Source of the DNA: Nitrospira sp.
Lineage (GTDB): Bacteria; Nitrospirota; Nitrospiria; Nitrospirales; Nitrospiraceae
Reading direction: 5' to 3'
Assembly (NCBI GenBank): GCA_016873525.1
Contig: VGXD01000090.1
Location: 1 to 7,980, forward strand
DNA: 7,980 bases
Shown piece after piece: positions 1 through 6,070 of the stretch. The translations under genes and the position numbers were made by a program. The notes beneath the pieces were generated by a model that saw only the letters and a program-made list of their open reading frames with translations, did not search any database and was not told where the DNA came from. Positions within the stretch are counted from its first letter, which is position 1; each line of letters opens with the position of its first letter.

Positions 1-1305
1 AAGGAGGCGATATTCGGCCCGAGAAGTGAACATGCGGTAGGGCTCGCGGGCATCCTTGGTGATGAGGTCATCGATCAGCACGCCGATGTACGCCTGCGAG
101 CGATCCAGAACCAACGGCGCCTCGCCGCGGACCTTCAGGGCGGCATTGATGCCGGCCATGATTCCCTGAGCGGCGGCTTCTTCATAGCCTGATGTCCCGT
201 TAATTTGCCCGGCGTGGTAGAGCCCCTCTACCAGTTTGGTTTCCAACGTCGGGTGCAGTTGACGCGGCGGAAAATAATCGTACTCGATCGCATAGCCTGG
301 CTTGAGCATTCTGGCCTCCTCCAGGCCAGGAATGGTGCGGAGCAGAGCCGCCTGGGCATCGATGGGCAGGCTGGTGGAGATCCCATTGGGATAATATTCG
401 TGCGTGTCGAGCCCCTCTGGTTCGATGAAAATCTGGTGCCGTGGCTTGTCGGCAAAGCGCACGACCTTATCTTCTATCGAAGGGCAATAGCGGGGTCCCA
501 CAGACTCGATGACCCCGTTGTACAGTGGAGACCGGTCAAGGCTGCCACGGATGATGTCGTGGGTGGCCTGGTTCGTATGGGTCAGGTGGCAGAGCATTTG
601 TGGCGTGGTAATCCGCTCCGTCCGGTAGGAAAACGGAGGGGGGGGATCATCGCCTGGCTGAGGGACCATGGCGTCGAAATTAATGGAATCCCGATCCAGG
701 CGAGGCGGAGTCCCTGTCTTGAGTCGCCCAACCTCGAACCCCAAGTCCCGCATACAGTCCGAGAGGTGTTCGGCCGAGGCCTCCCCTGCCCGTCCTGATG
801 GGAAGTGGCTCAGACCGATGTGAATCAATCCCTTCAGGAAGGTTCCCGAGGTGAGGATCACGGCCCGCGAGGAGATTGCGTCGCCCGTCCCAGTCACAAT
901 GCCGGTGACCACCCCGCCATCCGTGACCACGCGGTCCACCGTGCCACAGGCGATCCGGAGACCAGCTTGGCGGCGAAGGGTGGCCTGCATGGCCTGGCGA
1001 TAGAGGCGCTTATCGCATTGGGCCCGCAGGGCCCTGACAGCCGGTCCCTTGCTGGTATTGATCATGCGGAATTGAATGCCGGCCTGGTCGGTGTTCCGCG
1101 CCATCTCGCCGCCGAGGGCATCGACTTCCTTGACCAGGTGTCCCTTGGCAATGCCGCCGATGGCGGGGTTGCAGGACATCTGGGCGATTTTGTTTTCCTC
1201 CATGGTCAGCAAGAGGACTTTGGCTCCCATGCGAGCCCCGGCCAGCGCCGCCTCGCACCCGGCATGGCCTCCGCCGACCACGATGATGTCATAAGAATTC
1301 GACAC
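1..1305 (-). CDS. mnmG: MnmG (GidA), tRNA U34 carboxymethylaminomethyl-modifying FAD enzyme, 3' end outside window
   Basis: With MnmE, this FAD protein forms the cytoplasmic complex that installs the (carboxymethyl)aminomethyl group at C5 of wobble uridine 34 in certain tRNAs. The minus frame is open from GTG at 1305 to the left edge, 435 codons of a usual 620-630, so the C-terminal tRNA/MnmE-binding part is missing. Visible landmarks are the FAD dinucleotide motif GGGHAGCEAA (residues 11-20), MSCNPAIGGIAKGH (43-56) with the conserved Cys45, a second conserved Cys at 274 (PRYCP), and the family signature EPYRMFTSRAEYRLL (421-435) at the edge. I translated the frame throughout and found no frameshift. 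GTG was chosen because the FAD fold begins right after it, and because a GAGG ribosome-binding site overlapping the mnmE stop lies about 5 nt upstream. Only 6 nt separate it from mnmE, so co-translation is likely. Identification is secure. Confidence 0.97.
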   Translation of the reverse strand, partial: MSNSYDIIVVGGGHAGCEAALAGARMGAKVLLLTMEENKIAQMSCNPAIGGIAKGHLVKEVDALGGEMARNTDQAGIQFRMINTSKGPAVRALRAQCDKRLYRQAMQATLRRQAGLRIACGTVDRVVTDGGVVTGIVTGTGDAISSRAVILTSGTFLKGLIHIGLSHFPSGRAGEASAEHLSDCMRDLGFEVGRLKTGTPPRLDRDSINFDAMVPQPGDDPPPPFSYRTERITTPQMLCHLTHTNQATHDIIRGSLDRSPLYNGVIESVGPRYCPSIEDKVVRFADKPRHQIFIEPEGLDTHEYYPNGISTSLPIDAQAALLRTIPGLEEARMLKPGYAIEYDYFPPRQLHPTLETKLVEGLYHAGQINGTSGYEEAAAQGIMAGINAALKVRGEAPLVLDRSQAYIGVLIDDLITKDAREPYRMFTSRAEYRLL

Positions 1306-1311
1306 GGGTCC

Positions 1312-2748
1312 TCACTTGCCGATGCAGAAATCCCGAAAGATACGGTCCAGAATGTCGTCCGTTGACACGGCGCCGGTGATTTCGCCCAGGGCATCGATGG
1401 CGGCGCGAAGATCCATGGCCACGAATTCCCCGGGCAGCGTCTTCTCTATGGATGAGGCCGCAGCGGCGAGTGATGCGGCCGCTTTCAGCAAAGCAGCCTG
1501 GTGCCTTACGCTGGAGACCATGGCGGCCTCGCCAGGCTCCAAGTCGGCACGGAGGAGCAGGGCACGAATGGCGTCCCTCAAGCGATCGAGTCCTTCGCCG
1601 GTTTTCGCGGAAAGCGGGACGAGCGGGAGCGGCTGAGATTTTTCCGGCCCGGCGGATTCGGCCAGATCGGCCGGCGATATTTGTGAGGGGAGGTCGCACT
1701 TGTTCATGACGATCAGCCGCTTTTTATCGGGGTACTGGGCGAGCAGGTCCCGATCCTCATCGCTGAGGGGGCTTGATCCATCGAGAACAAGCAGCAGGAC
1801 CTCAGCTTGTTCCATGGCGGTCCGACTTCGTCTGACGCCCTCCTGTTCCACTGGATCGTCCGACTGACGCAGCCCCGCTGTATCCAGCAGGCGAACCGGC
1901 ATACCCCGGATGTTGACTAATTCTTCGATCACGTCGCGGGTCGTGCCTGGTATGGAGGTGACAATGGCGCGGTCGGCCATCAGTAAGGCGTTGAGCAGGC
2001 TGGATTTGCCTACATTGGGGCGGCCGAGAATGGCGGCGGTGACTCCCTCGCGCAGGATTCGCCCTTCATGACAGGTTTCAGCTAAGCGGGAGATCGAAGC
2101 CATCGTGCGCTGCAGGCCATCGGCTAGTTCCTGCGGTTTGATGAAGGTGATGTCCTCCTCCGTAAAATCAATGGAGGCTTCAACCTGGGCAAGGAGATTG
2201 ACGAGGGTGTCGCGCAGCCGATTGACTTCCGTCGAGAGGCCTCCTCGCAACTGCTCTTGCGCCAGTCTCAGGCTGCCGGCTGTTTTGGAACGGATGGTGT
2301 CTAAAACTGCCTCGGCCTGTGCGAGGTCCAGGCGACCGTTTAAGAATGCGCGTTTGGTAAACTCGCCTGGCTCGGCCATCCTGGCCCCGCCCCTGACCAT
2401 CGCATGGCAAATGGTCTGAAGCACGAAAGGCCCGCCATGGCAGTGGATTTCAACGACGTCTTCCGCCGTGTAAGAATGAGGTGCCGGCATGATGACCACC
2501 AAGGCATCGTCAATCGGTGAGGGAGCCCGGGTGCTTTCTTCAGGAGACCGGCCGGCGATGGGTTCAAGAATGTCTGCGCGGTAGAGCTGATGGCTGCGGG
2601 CCGAAGCCAGCGCTTTGCCGGACTTGAGCCTCACGAGGCCGGCAGCCACCTCAACGGCCTTCTCCCCGCTGAGGCGAAGAATACCGACGCTGCCCTCCCC
2701 CACAGGGGTGGCGATGGCGCAGATCGTATCCTGCAAAGGCCCGCTCAT
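1312..2748 (-). CDS. mnmE: MnmE (TrmE), tRNA-modification GTPase
   Basis: This is the GTP- and potassium-dependent partner of MnmG in U34 modification. It acts as a cytoplasmic dimer and uses a formyl-tetrahydrofolate-derived one-carbon unit. From ATG at 2748 the protein has 478 residues, slightly above the usual 450-460. The order is an N-terminal folate-binding domain (about 1-120, beginning DTICAIATP), a helical domain split around the GTPase, and the G domain: P-loop GRPNVGKS (242-249), switch IPGTTRD (266-272), DTAG (289-292), NKCD (349-352) and SAKTGEG (380-386). It ends with the diagnostic FCIGK, whose Cys is catalytically important in the family. An in-frame TTG at 2757 would add three residues (481 aa). 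I prefer ATG because neither start has a clear ribosome-binding site and the family homology starts just after it. The start lies 11 nt after the yidC stop, consistent with one operon. Confidence 0.96.
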   Translation of the reverse strand: MSGPLQDTICAIATPVGEGSVGILRLSGEKAVEVAAGLVRLKSGKALASARSHQLYRADILEPIAGRSPEESTRAPSPIDDALVVIMPAPHSYTAEDVVEIHCHGGPFVLQTICHAMVRGGARMAEPGEFTKRAFLNGRLDLAQAEAVLDTIRSKTAGSLRLAQEQLRGGLSTEVNRLRDTLVNLLAQVEASIDFTEEDITFIKPQELADGLQRTMASISRLAETCHEGRILREGVTAAILGRPNVGKSSLLNALLMADRAIVTSIPGTTRDVIEELVNIRGMPVRLLDTAGLRQSDDPVEQEGVRRSRTAMEQAEVLLLVLDGSSPLSDEDRDLLAQYPDKKRLIVMNKCDLPSQISPADLAESAGPEKSQPLPLVPLSAKTGEGLDRLRDAIRALLLRADLEPGEAAMVSSVRHQAALLKAAASLAAAASSIEKTLPGEFVAMDLRAAIDALGEITGAVSTDDILDRIFRDFCIGK

Positions 2749-2759
2749 GTCCGGCAAAC

Positions 2760-4520
2760 CTAGGGTTCGATGTCAGTGGTCTTTTTTCGTTTTGCGATCT
2801 GTTTCTGGCTCTCGGCGGATTCGCCTTCGGTGGCGGACTCGACTGAGGCCGAGAAGGTGGGCTTCTTGAAAATATACCGGTCCGTGACGAACTGCTGGCT
2901 GATGGTCAGCACGTTGTTGGTAAGCCAGTAGAGCACCAGACCGGCAGGGAAGGTCAGGAAGAGCACCGTCATGAAGGCCGGCAGAAGCAGCATGATCTTG
3001 GCCTGGGTCGGGTCCATCGTGGTGGGCATGATCTTTTGCTGCACGACCATGGAGATCCCCATCAGGATCGGGAGCACATAATAGGGGTCCTGCACCGAGA
3101 GGTCGGTGACCCAGAGCAGAAAGGGAGCCTGGCGCAGATCGATGGTCATATAGAGGATGTTGAAGAGCGCGACGAAGACCGGCATCTGCAGAAGCATCGG
3201 CAGACAGCCCCCGACCGGATTCACTTTGTGGTCGCGGTAGAGTTTGATCAATTCCTTGTTGAGCCGATCCCGGTCGTCCTTGAACTTGGCCTGGAGGGCG
3301 ACCACCTTCGGTTGGACGAGTTGCATGTCCTTCATGGACTTGTAGCTCTTGTACTGGAGCGGGACGAAGAGCAGTTTGAGGGCGACGGTCAGCAAGATGA
3401 TGGTGACGCCGAAATTGTGGGTGGCATCGTTGATGAAGCGGAGGACGTAAAAGAGCGGCTTGGCGACGGCCTTGACGATCCCCCAACTGCCGTAGATGAA
3501 CCAGCCGAAGTCGATTGTGTCCTCCAGGCCGAGGTTCAAGGCCTTGAGTGTGTCGAATTCCTTGGGGCCGGCGTATAACTGCATCGAAAGGGCGGACTGA
3601 TTCGGCTCGGCGAAGCGGACTCCGGCGGAGACAAGCTTCTCACCTTCCTTCTTGATAAGGGCGGCAGAGGCTCCGGTGGGAATCAAGACGCTCAAGAAAT
3701 ACTTGTCTTGCAGCGCAACCCAGCGGACCGAGCCTTTGCGTTCCAGCTCCGACTCCGGAGTATCTTTCTCGATTTTGTCGTCCACCCAGGAAGCCGGCCC
3801 AATCAGGCCAATGAAACCTTCACCCCATTCCACCACGCCGAAGTTGGTTCCCAGTCCGATGTCGAGGGGCCCGGTCAGCCCCTCCGTGGTCACAGAGATA
3901 TCGACGATGTAACTCTGGTGATGGAACGTGAGCTGTTTCGTTATCCTGAGGCCGGACTCGGGGGAATGGTAGGTAAAGGTCAAGTGGCCGGTGGGATGGG
4001 CTGCGTCGAGCGTGGAGAAATCCCGTTCGACCTGGTAGAGACCCTCCCGCAATTGCTTGCTGACGGCTGGATCGGCCGTTCGGACAGCCAAGGGGCCGGC
4101 AAACTTGCCCCCGGCGTACATGAGCTGAATAGGCTTGGTGTTGCCGTGGTCCGCCGTCGAGTAACGCGTGAGTTCCCAGCTTTTGATTTCGGCGCCGCGA
4201 TTGGTGAAGACCGCCCGAAACAGGTCAGTCACGACTTCCTGGCCCTGCTCCGCTAAGACGGAGTTGGCTGGCTTGTCCTCAGCTGGGCTGGGCGATCCGG
4301 TTGGCTGAGACGAAGCGGGTACAGGCCCTGTCTCGGCATGGGGAGCTGGCGTGGTACTCGGCAGGGGAGATTTCGAGGGGGGCGCCGGCGCCCCCCGGTC
4401 CTCGCTCTCCAGGCTGAACGGAGAGGATTGCGGCGCAAACCCCATCTGCTTGAGCAGAAAGTCGTAGCCGAGAATAATCCCCAGGGAGAGGATCAAGAAC
4501 ACCACTACTCGCTTTTCCAT
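2760..4520 (-). CDS. yidC: YidC/Oxa1 membrane protein insertase
   Basis: This inner-membrane insertase/chaperone inserts and folds membrane proteins, alone or with SecYEG. It has 586 residues (E. coli 548), the long Gram-negative form. The order is an N-terminal membrane anchor (about 4-24), a Pro/Ser-rich linker (about 41-85), a periplasmic P1 beta domain (about 90-330), then the conserved insertase core with transmembrane segments near 367-389, 437-458, 481-496, 508-524 and 526-544. Core signatures include KVNPVGGCLPMLLQMPVF (432-449), DLRQAPFLLWVTDLS (461-475), DPYYVLPILMG (478-488) and FPAGLVLYW (524-532). The hydrophilic-groove arginine (E. coli R366) is a lysine here, K382. The tail is basic (KQIAKRKK). 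ATG at 4520 begins the anchor directly; an AGGAG lies about 11 nt upstream, rather far. A 92-nt gap separates it from yidD. No jag-like gene sits between yidC and mnmE. Identification is secure. Confidence 0.97.
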   Translation of the reverse strand: MEKRVVVFLILSLGIILGYDFLLKQMGFAPQSSPFSLESEDRGAPAPPSKSPLPSTTPAPHAETGPVPASSQPTGSPSPAEDKPANSVLAEQGQEVVTDLFRAVFTNRGAEIKSWELTRYSTADHGNTKPIQLMYAGGKFAGPLAVRTADPAVSKQLREGLYQVERDFSTLDAAHPTGHLTFTYHSPESGLRITKQLTFHHQSYIVDISVTTEGLTGPLDIGLGTNFGVVEWGEGFIGLIGPASWVDDKIEKDTPESELERKGSVRWVALQDKYFLSVLIPTGASAALIKKEGEKLVSAGVRFAEPNQSALSMQLYAGPKEFDTLKALNLGLEDTIDFGWFIYGSWGIVKAVAKPLFYVLRFINDATHNFGVTIILLTVALKLLFVPLQYKSYKSMKDMQLVQPKVVALQAKFKDDRDRLNKELIKLYRDHKVNPVGGCLPMLLQMPVFVALFNILYMTIDLRQAPFLLWVTDLSVQDPYYVLPILMGISMVVQQKIMPTTMDPTQAKIMLLLPAFMTVLFLTFPAGLVLYWLTNNVLTISQQFVTDRYIFKKPTFSASVESATEGESAESQKQIAKRKKTTDIEP

Positions 4521-4612
4521 CTGTACTGGTACTCCTAGAACGGTCTTGTGCGCGTCTTGCTACTGTTCATTGGCGGATCAGCGGCGCGGGGTCCCATGGC
4601 CGTGAACGCGAA

Positions 4613-4822
4613 CTATGGAACGGGATCGTATCCGCCGGGGTGGAAAGGATGGCATCGCAACAGTCGAAGCGTCGCCTGGCTCAATCCGCGCCGCACCCCA
4701 TGTCGCCGGATGGCTTCTTCTGCATAGTGAGAACACGTGGGCTCAAACCGGCAAGCTGGCGGCAGAAACGGCGACACCCAGCGCCGATAGAGACCGATCA
4801 CACCGAAACAGAAACGTCGCAT
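4613..4822 (-). CDS. yidD: YidD, membrane protein insertion efficiency factor
   Basis: YidD is a small, membrane-associated family believed to assist YidC-dependent insertion; its biochemical action is not settled. The 69-residue product has the family pattern: an amphipathic N-terminus with LYRRWVSPFL (11-20), the cysteine signature PPACRFEPTCSHYA (21-34, Cys24 and Cys30), a helix with EAIRRHG, and the C-terminal HPFHPGGYDPVP. Length is typical of the short versions of the family. Its ATG lies 25 nt inside the end of rnpA in another frame, an arrangement common for this pair that suggests translational coupling. It ends 92 nt before yidC. Identification rests on direct reading of the signature. 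Confidence 0.95.
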   Translation of the reverse strand: MRRFCFGVIGLYRRWVSPFLPPACRFEPTCSHYAEEAIRRHGVRRGLSQATLRLLRCHPFHPGGYDPVP

Positions 4823-5196
4823 AGTCCATCCGGTTCAGGCTTCAGCAGTCCTTCGCGCCGCAGAGCCTCCGCCCATAACGTCCGCAGTTGTGCATGGCGG
4901 ACGGTGAGGGCCTCACGCCTGGGAAAAATGAGGACATCGCGGCCGGCCACGAGTTGCGGCCGGCACCGCCTGGCCAGTTCCCGGAAGATCCGCTTCGCAC
5001 GATTCCGTGCCACCGCTGCGCCCAAGCGCTTACCGACGATCACGCCGATCCTGGTTGGCTGGAGGTCGAGCGATTTGGCTGGGCAGGAAACAAGGTTGAA
5101 CAGCGGGGTCTGGAGCCGGCGGCCGTCCCGTTTGACGCGTTCAATTTCTGCGCTGTTCCGCAGGAAGAATAGAGGATCTCCCGGCGGTCTGGTCAT
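4798..5196 (-). CDS. rnpA: RnpA, protein subunit of ribonuclease P
   Basis: This is the basic protein cofactor of RNase P, which binds the catalytic RNA and helps cleave the 5' leader from pre-tRNAs in the cytoplasm. It has 132 residues, close to the usual 110-130. The family's RNR motif is clear in GKRLGAAVARNRAKRIFRE (55-73), preceded by the N-terminal FFLRNSAEIERVKRDGRR helix/strand region. Other typical blocks are GVIVGKR and the GRDVLIFPRREA strand near 85-96. The last 13 or so residues (EPDGLCDVSVSV) are unlike the conserved core and overlap the start of yidD. ATG at 5196 lies 18 nt after the rpmH stop with no strong Shine-Dalgarno sequence in front, so expression may depend on coupling to rpmH. 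Identification is secure; the start is a little less so. Confidence 0.95.
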   Translation of the reverse strand: MTRPPGDPLFFLRNSAEIERVKRDGRRLQTPLFNLVSCPAKSLDLQPTRIGVIVGKRLGAAVARNRAKRIFRELARRCRPQLVAGRDVLIFPRREALTVRHAQLRTLWAEALRREGLLKPEPDGLCDVSVSV

Positions 5197-5214
5197 CCGA
5201 AGGATTGCCCTTAG

Positions 5215-5352
5215 TTATACGGTCAGCCGCGCTCGCCCTTTGGCCCGCCGACGGGCCAAGACTTTGCGGCCATTCTTGGTGCTCATCCGCTTCCTGAACC
5301 CGTGGTCTCTTTTTCGTTTTAAATTGGATGGTTGCCGAGACGTAAAAGACAT
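5215..5352 (-). CDS. rpmH: Ribosomal protein bL34
   Basis: This encodes the small, very basic large-subunit ribosomal protein bL34. Reading the minus strand from ATG at 5352 to TAA at 5215 gives 45 residues: MSFTSRQPSNLKRKRDHG at the start, then FRKRMSTKNGRKVLARRR, and ending AKGRARLTV. This follows the family pattern (xQPSNLKRKRxHGFRxRMxTKxGRxVLxRRRxKGRxRL) at essentially every conserved position. Only the first few residues (MSFTSR rather than the common MKRTY/F) differ. AAGGAG lies 7 nt upstream of the ATG, which settles the start. It is the first gene of the minus-strand cluster and sits about 36 nt downstream of the inferred transcription start of a consensus sigma-70 promoter. Identification is very secure despite the size. 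Confidence 0.97.
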   Translation of the reverse strand: MSFTSRQPSNLKRKRDHGFRKRMSTKNGRKVLARRRAKGRARLTV

Positions 5353-5394
5353 CAGTTTTCTCCTTCGCAATCGATCGACGCCAAAAAACAGGTC

Positions 5395-5423
5395 ATTATA
5401 AGTGCCATGTCCTCATGTGTCAA
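5395..5423 (-). promoter_or_regulatory. Consensus sigma-70 promoter for rpmH-rnpA-yidD-yidC-mnmE-mnmG
   Basis: On the minus strand, TTGACA (5423-5418) and TATAAT (5400-5395) match both consensus hexamers exactly and are separated by 17 nt, the ideal spacing. The predicted start is near 5388, leaving a leader of about 36 nt with AAGGAG before rpmH. Such a strong element suits a ribosomal-protein operon. Function is inferred from sequence only. Confidence 0.9.
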
Positions 5424-5630
5424 TCGGAGGCTCTACAATAAATCCTGTGCACATCGTAATGGTGCAGGAGAGAGGATCGCTGCTCGGTCAGTTGGATAGT
5501 GAGGCGGTTTAGTTGCTCGCCCGCCATTCTGCCCCATTCAATTAGGAAAGGGGGAGAAGATTCTCTGCCGTCGTTGCCAGTAAAGCTATGTGAATTAATA
5601 GGATACGGTTTGATGGTTTCTTGTAGACCA

Positions 5631-5647
5631 TTGGCACTGAGCTTGCG
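5631..5647 (+). promoter_or_regulatory. Candidate sigma-54 (-24/-12) promoter for the 5752 gene
   Basis: TTGGCAC (5631-5637) and TTGC (5643-5646) are separated by 5 nt, so the invariant GG (5633-5634) and GC (5645-5646) have the required 10 nt between them. This matches the RpoN consensus TGGCAC-N5-TTGC; the less strict G after TGGCAC and the W after TTGC are not matched. The expected start is near 5658, giving a leader of about 94 nt before the small-peptide gene. No activator gene is in the window. Placement upstream of an otherwise promoterless gene supports it, but such matches can occur by chance. Confidence 0.6.
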
Positions 5648-5663
5648 TGGGCAAGCCTACGCA
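5644..5663. repeat. Near-perfect inverted repeat overlapping the -12 box
   Basis: TGCGTGGG (5644-5651) and CCTACGCA (5656-5663) are complementary apart from one G-T pair, around a CAAG centre. It covers the -12 box and the predicted start of the sigma-54-type promoter. It could be an operator or, if transcription starts further upstream, an RNA hairpin. Neither is shown. Confidence 0.5.
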
Positions 5664-5698
5664 AAATTGATTGAGGGTATCGAATTTTGGCTGTGCGC

Positions 5699-5721
5699 CG
5701 CCTCTCTTTTTTAAGGAGGCG
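5699..5721 (+). promoter_or_regulatory. Leader hairpin sequestering a Shine-Dalgarno sequence
   Basis: CGCCTC (5699-5704) pairs with GAGGCG (5716-5721), and the inner CTT (5706-5708) pairs with AAG (5713-5715) around a TTTT loop with one bulged T. The 3' arm is the sequence AAGGAGGCG, so folding would hide a ribosome-binding site placed 12 nt before the mini-ORF at 5732. The pairing is visible in the sequence; a regulatory role is inference. Confidence 0.5.
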
Positions 5722-5731
5722 AGATTTTACA

Positions 5732-5755
5732 ATGGAAGGAGGTGAAGATATATGA
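5732..5755 (+). CDS. Candidate 7-codon leader ORF overlapping the next start
   Basis: ATG at 5732 opens a short frame encoding MEGGEDI and stops at TGA 5753-5755, which overlaps the ATG of the following gene as ATGA. An upstream AAGGAGG (5713-5719) lies 12 nt before it, longer than ideal. The Shine-Dalgarno sequence of the main gene lies inside the mini-ORF, so a ribosome translating it would sit on or unmask that site. This geometry suits translational coupling. No family can be recognised in 7 residues, and it may be accidental. Confidence 0.3.
   Translation: MEGGEDI
5736..5745 (+). promoter_or_regulatory. Full-length Shine-Dalgarno sequence
   Basis: AAGGAGGTGA is complementary over 10 nt to the usual 3' end of bacterial 16S rRNA and sits 6 nt before ATG 5752, an ideal distance. 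It fixes the start of the small-peptide gene and suggests strong translation once the mRNA is accessible. Confidence 0.85.
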
Positions 5756-5955
5756 AGCTGTTTACTGCGATGATGGCGTTGGTTGTCGGGTTGACCTTCA
5801 GTGCGGTGACGTTCGTTCAGGCCGAGGAGAAGGCAGCTCCGGCTCCGGCAGCGGCCGCTCCTGCGGCTCCGGCGGCTCCAGCTCCGGCGGCGGAGAAGAA
5901 GGAAGAGGGCAAGAAGGTCGAGAAGAAGGGCAAGAAGAAGGCCGAAAAGAAGTAA
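5752..5955 (+). CDS. Small secreted Ala/Pro/Lys-rich peptide, unknown function
   Basis: I do not recognise a named family. The 67-residue product begins with a clear signal peptide: MK, a hydrophobic stretch (about residues 4-20), then FVQA with probable cleavage after Ala24. The mature part of about 43 residues has two halves. One is an Ala/Pro tract (about 27-47) and the other a strongly charged tail (48-67) with 11 Lys and 5 Glu, ending in two lysines. It has no Cys and no lipobox, so it is probably a soluble, disordered periplasmic or secreted peptide, perhaps binding an acidic polymer or the cell wall (inference). The start is fixed by a 10-nt Shine-Dalgarno match. It lies 208 nt before the lipoprotein gene, whose product shares the KKGKK tail motif. 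The DNA is low-complexity, so homology scores need care. Real expression is likely given the translation signal; function is unknown. Confidence 0.8.
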   Translation: MKLFTAMMALVVGLTFSAVTFVQAEEKAAPAPAAAAPAAPAAPAPAAEKKEEGKKVEKKGKKKAEKK

Positions 5956-5980
5956 CGGCGGTCTTCTCGGTAAGGCTGGT

Positions 5981-6011
5981 CCCCTTCGGTCGAGTCGTTC
6001 GATCGAAGGGG
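5981..6011 (+). terminator. Strong stem-loop after the small-peptide gene, possible terminator or attenuator
   Basis: CCCCTTCGGTCGA (5981-5993) pairs with TCGATCGAAGGGG (5999-6011) over 13 base pairs including one G-T, with a 5-nt GTCGT loop. It starts 26 nt after the stop codon. No run of T follows directly (the first, ATTTT, is about 9 nt on), so it is not a textbook intrinsic terminator. It may instead stabilise the 3' end or reduce read-through into the lipoprotein gene. Confidence 0.45.
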
Positions 6012-6070
6012 CCTCCAGTCATTTTGGGCAGATTACCCCACAATGTGCGTGACGAGCTTCGTTCGGCGCG

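Larger units (their letters stand above)
5353..5751. other. Divergent intergenic region between rpmH and the plus-strand envelope genes
   Basis: This 399-nt stretch has no convincing gene. The left part carries the leader and promoter of rpmH (5353-5423). Just beyond it is a small inverted repeat, TGCAC/GTGCA (5448-5452 and 5462-5466), of unknown meaning. A second short repeat, GAGAA-GA-TTCTC (5554-5565), lies about 95-100 nt before the inferred start of the right-hand genes, where an activator of sigma-54 promoters could bind. The right part carries the -24/-12 element, a near-palindrome, a hairpin and a mini-ORF, each listed separately. I see no clear DnaA boxes and no dnaA gene, so there is no support for a replication origin here. 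Confidence 0.6.

Noticed and set aside
205..1365. Two long plus-strand open frames (197 and 186 codons)
   Set aside because: They are antisense to mnmG, which is unmistakable by its motifs, and their products look like no family.
2773..3578. Long frames overlapping yidC on both strands
   Set aside because: They are out-of-frame readings of the conserved YidC core; products are low-complexity His/Arg/Pro- or Asp/Glu-rich.
5441..5468. Possible DnaA box around TGTGCACA
   Set aside because: At least two mismatches to TTATNCACA and no second box nearby.
5574..5600. Possible sigma-70 promoter TTGCCA/TTAATA pointing right
   Set aside because: Spacing is only 15 nt and the -10 match is poor; the -24/-12 element is better supported.
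5499..5714. A 71-codon plus-strand frame starting with GTG in the intergenic region
   Set aside because: No ribosome-binding site and no recognisable protein features. It runs through the promoter, palindrome and hairpin elements.
5833..5893. GC-rich repeat tract resembling a tandem repeat or recombination site
   Set aside because: It is explained by Ala and Pro codons in the small-peptide gene; unit length is irregular.
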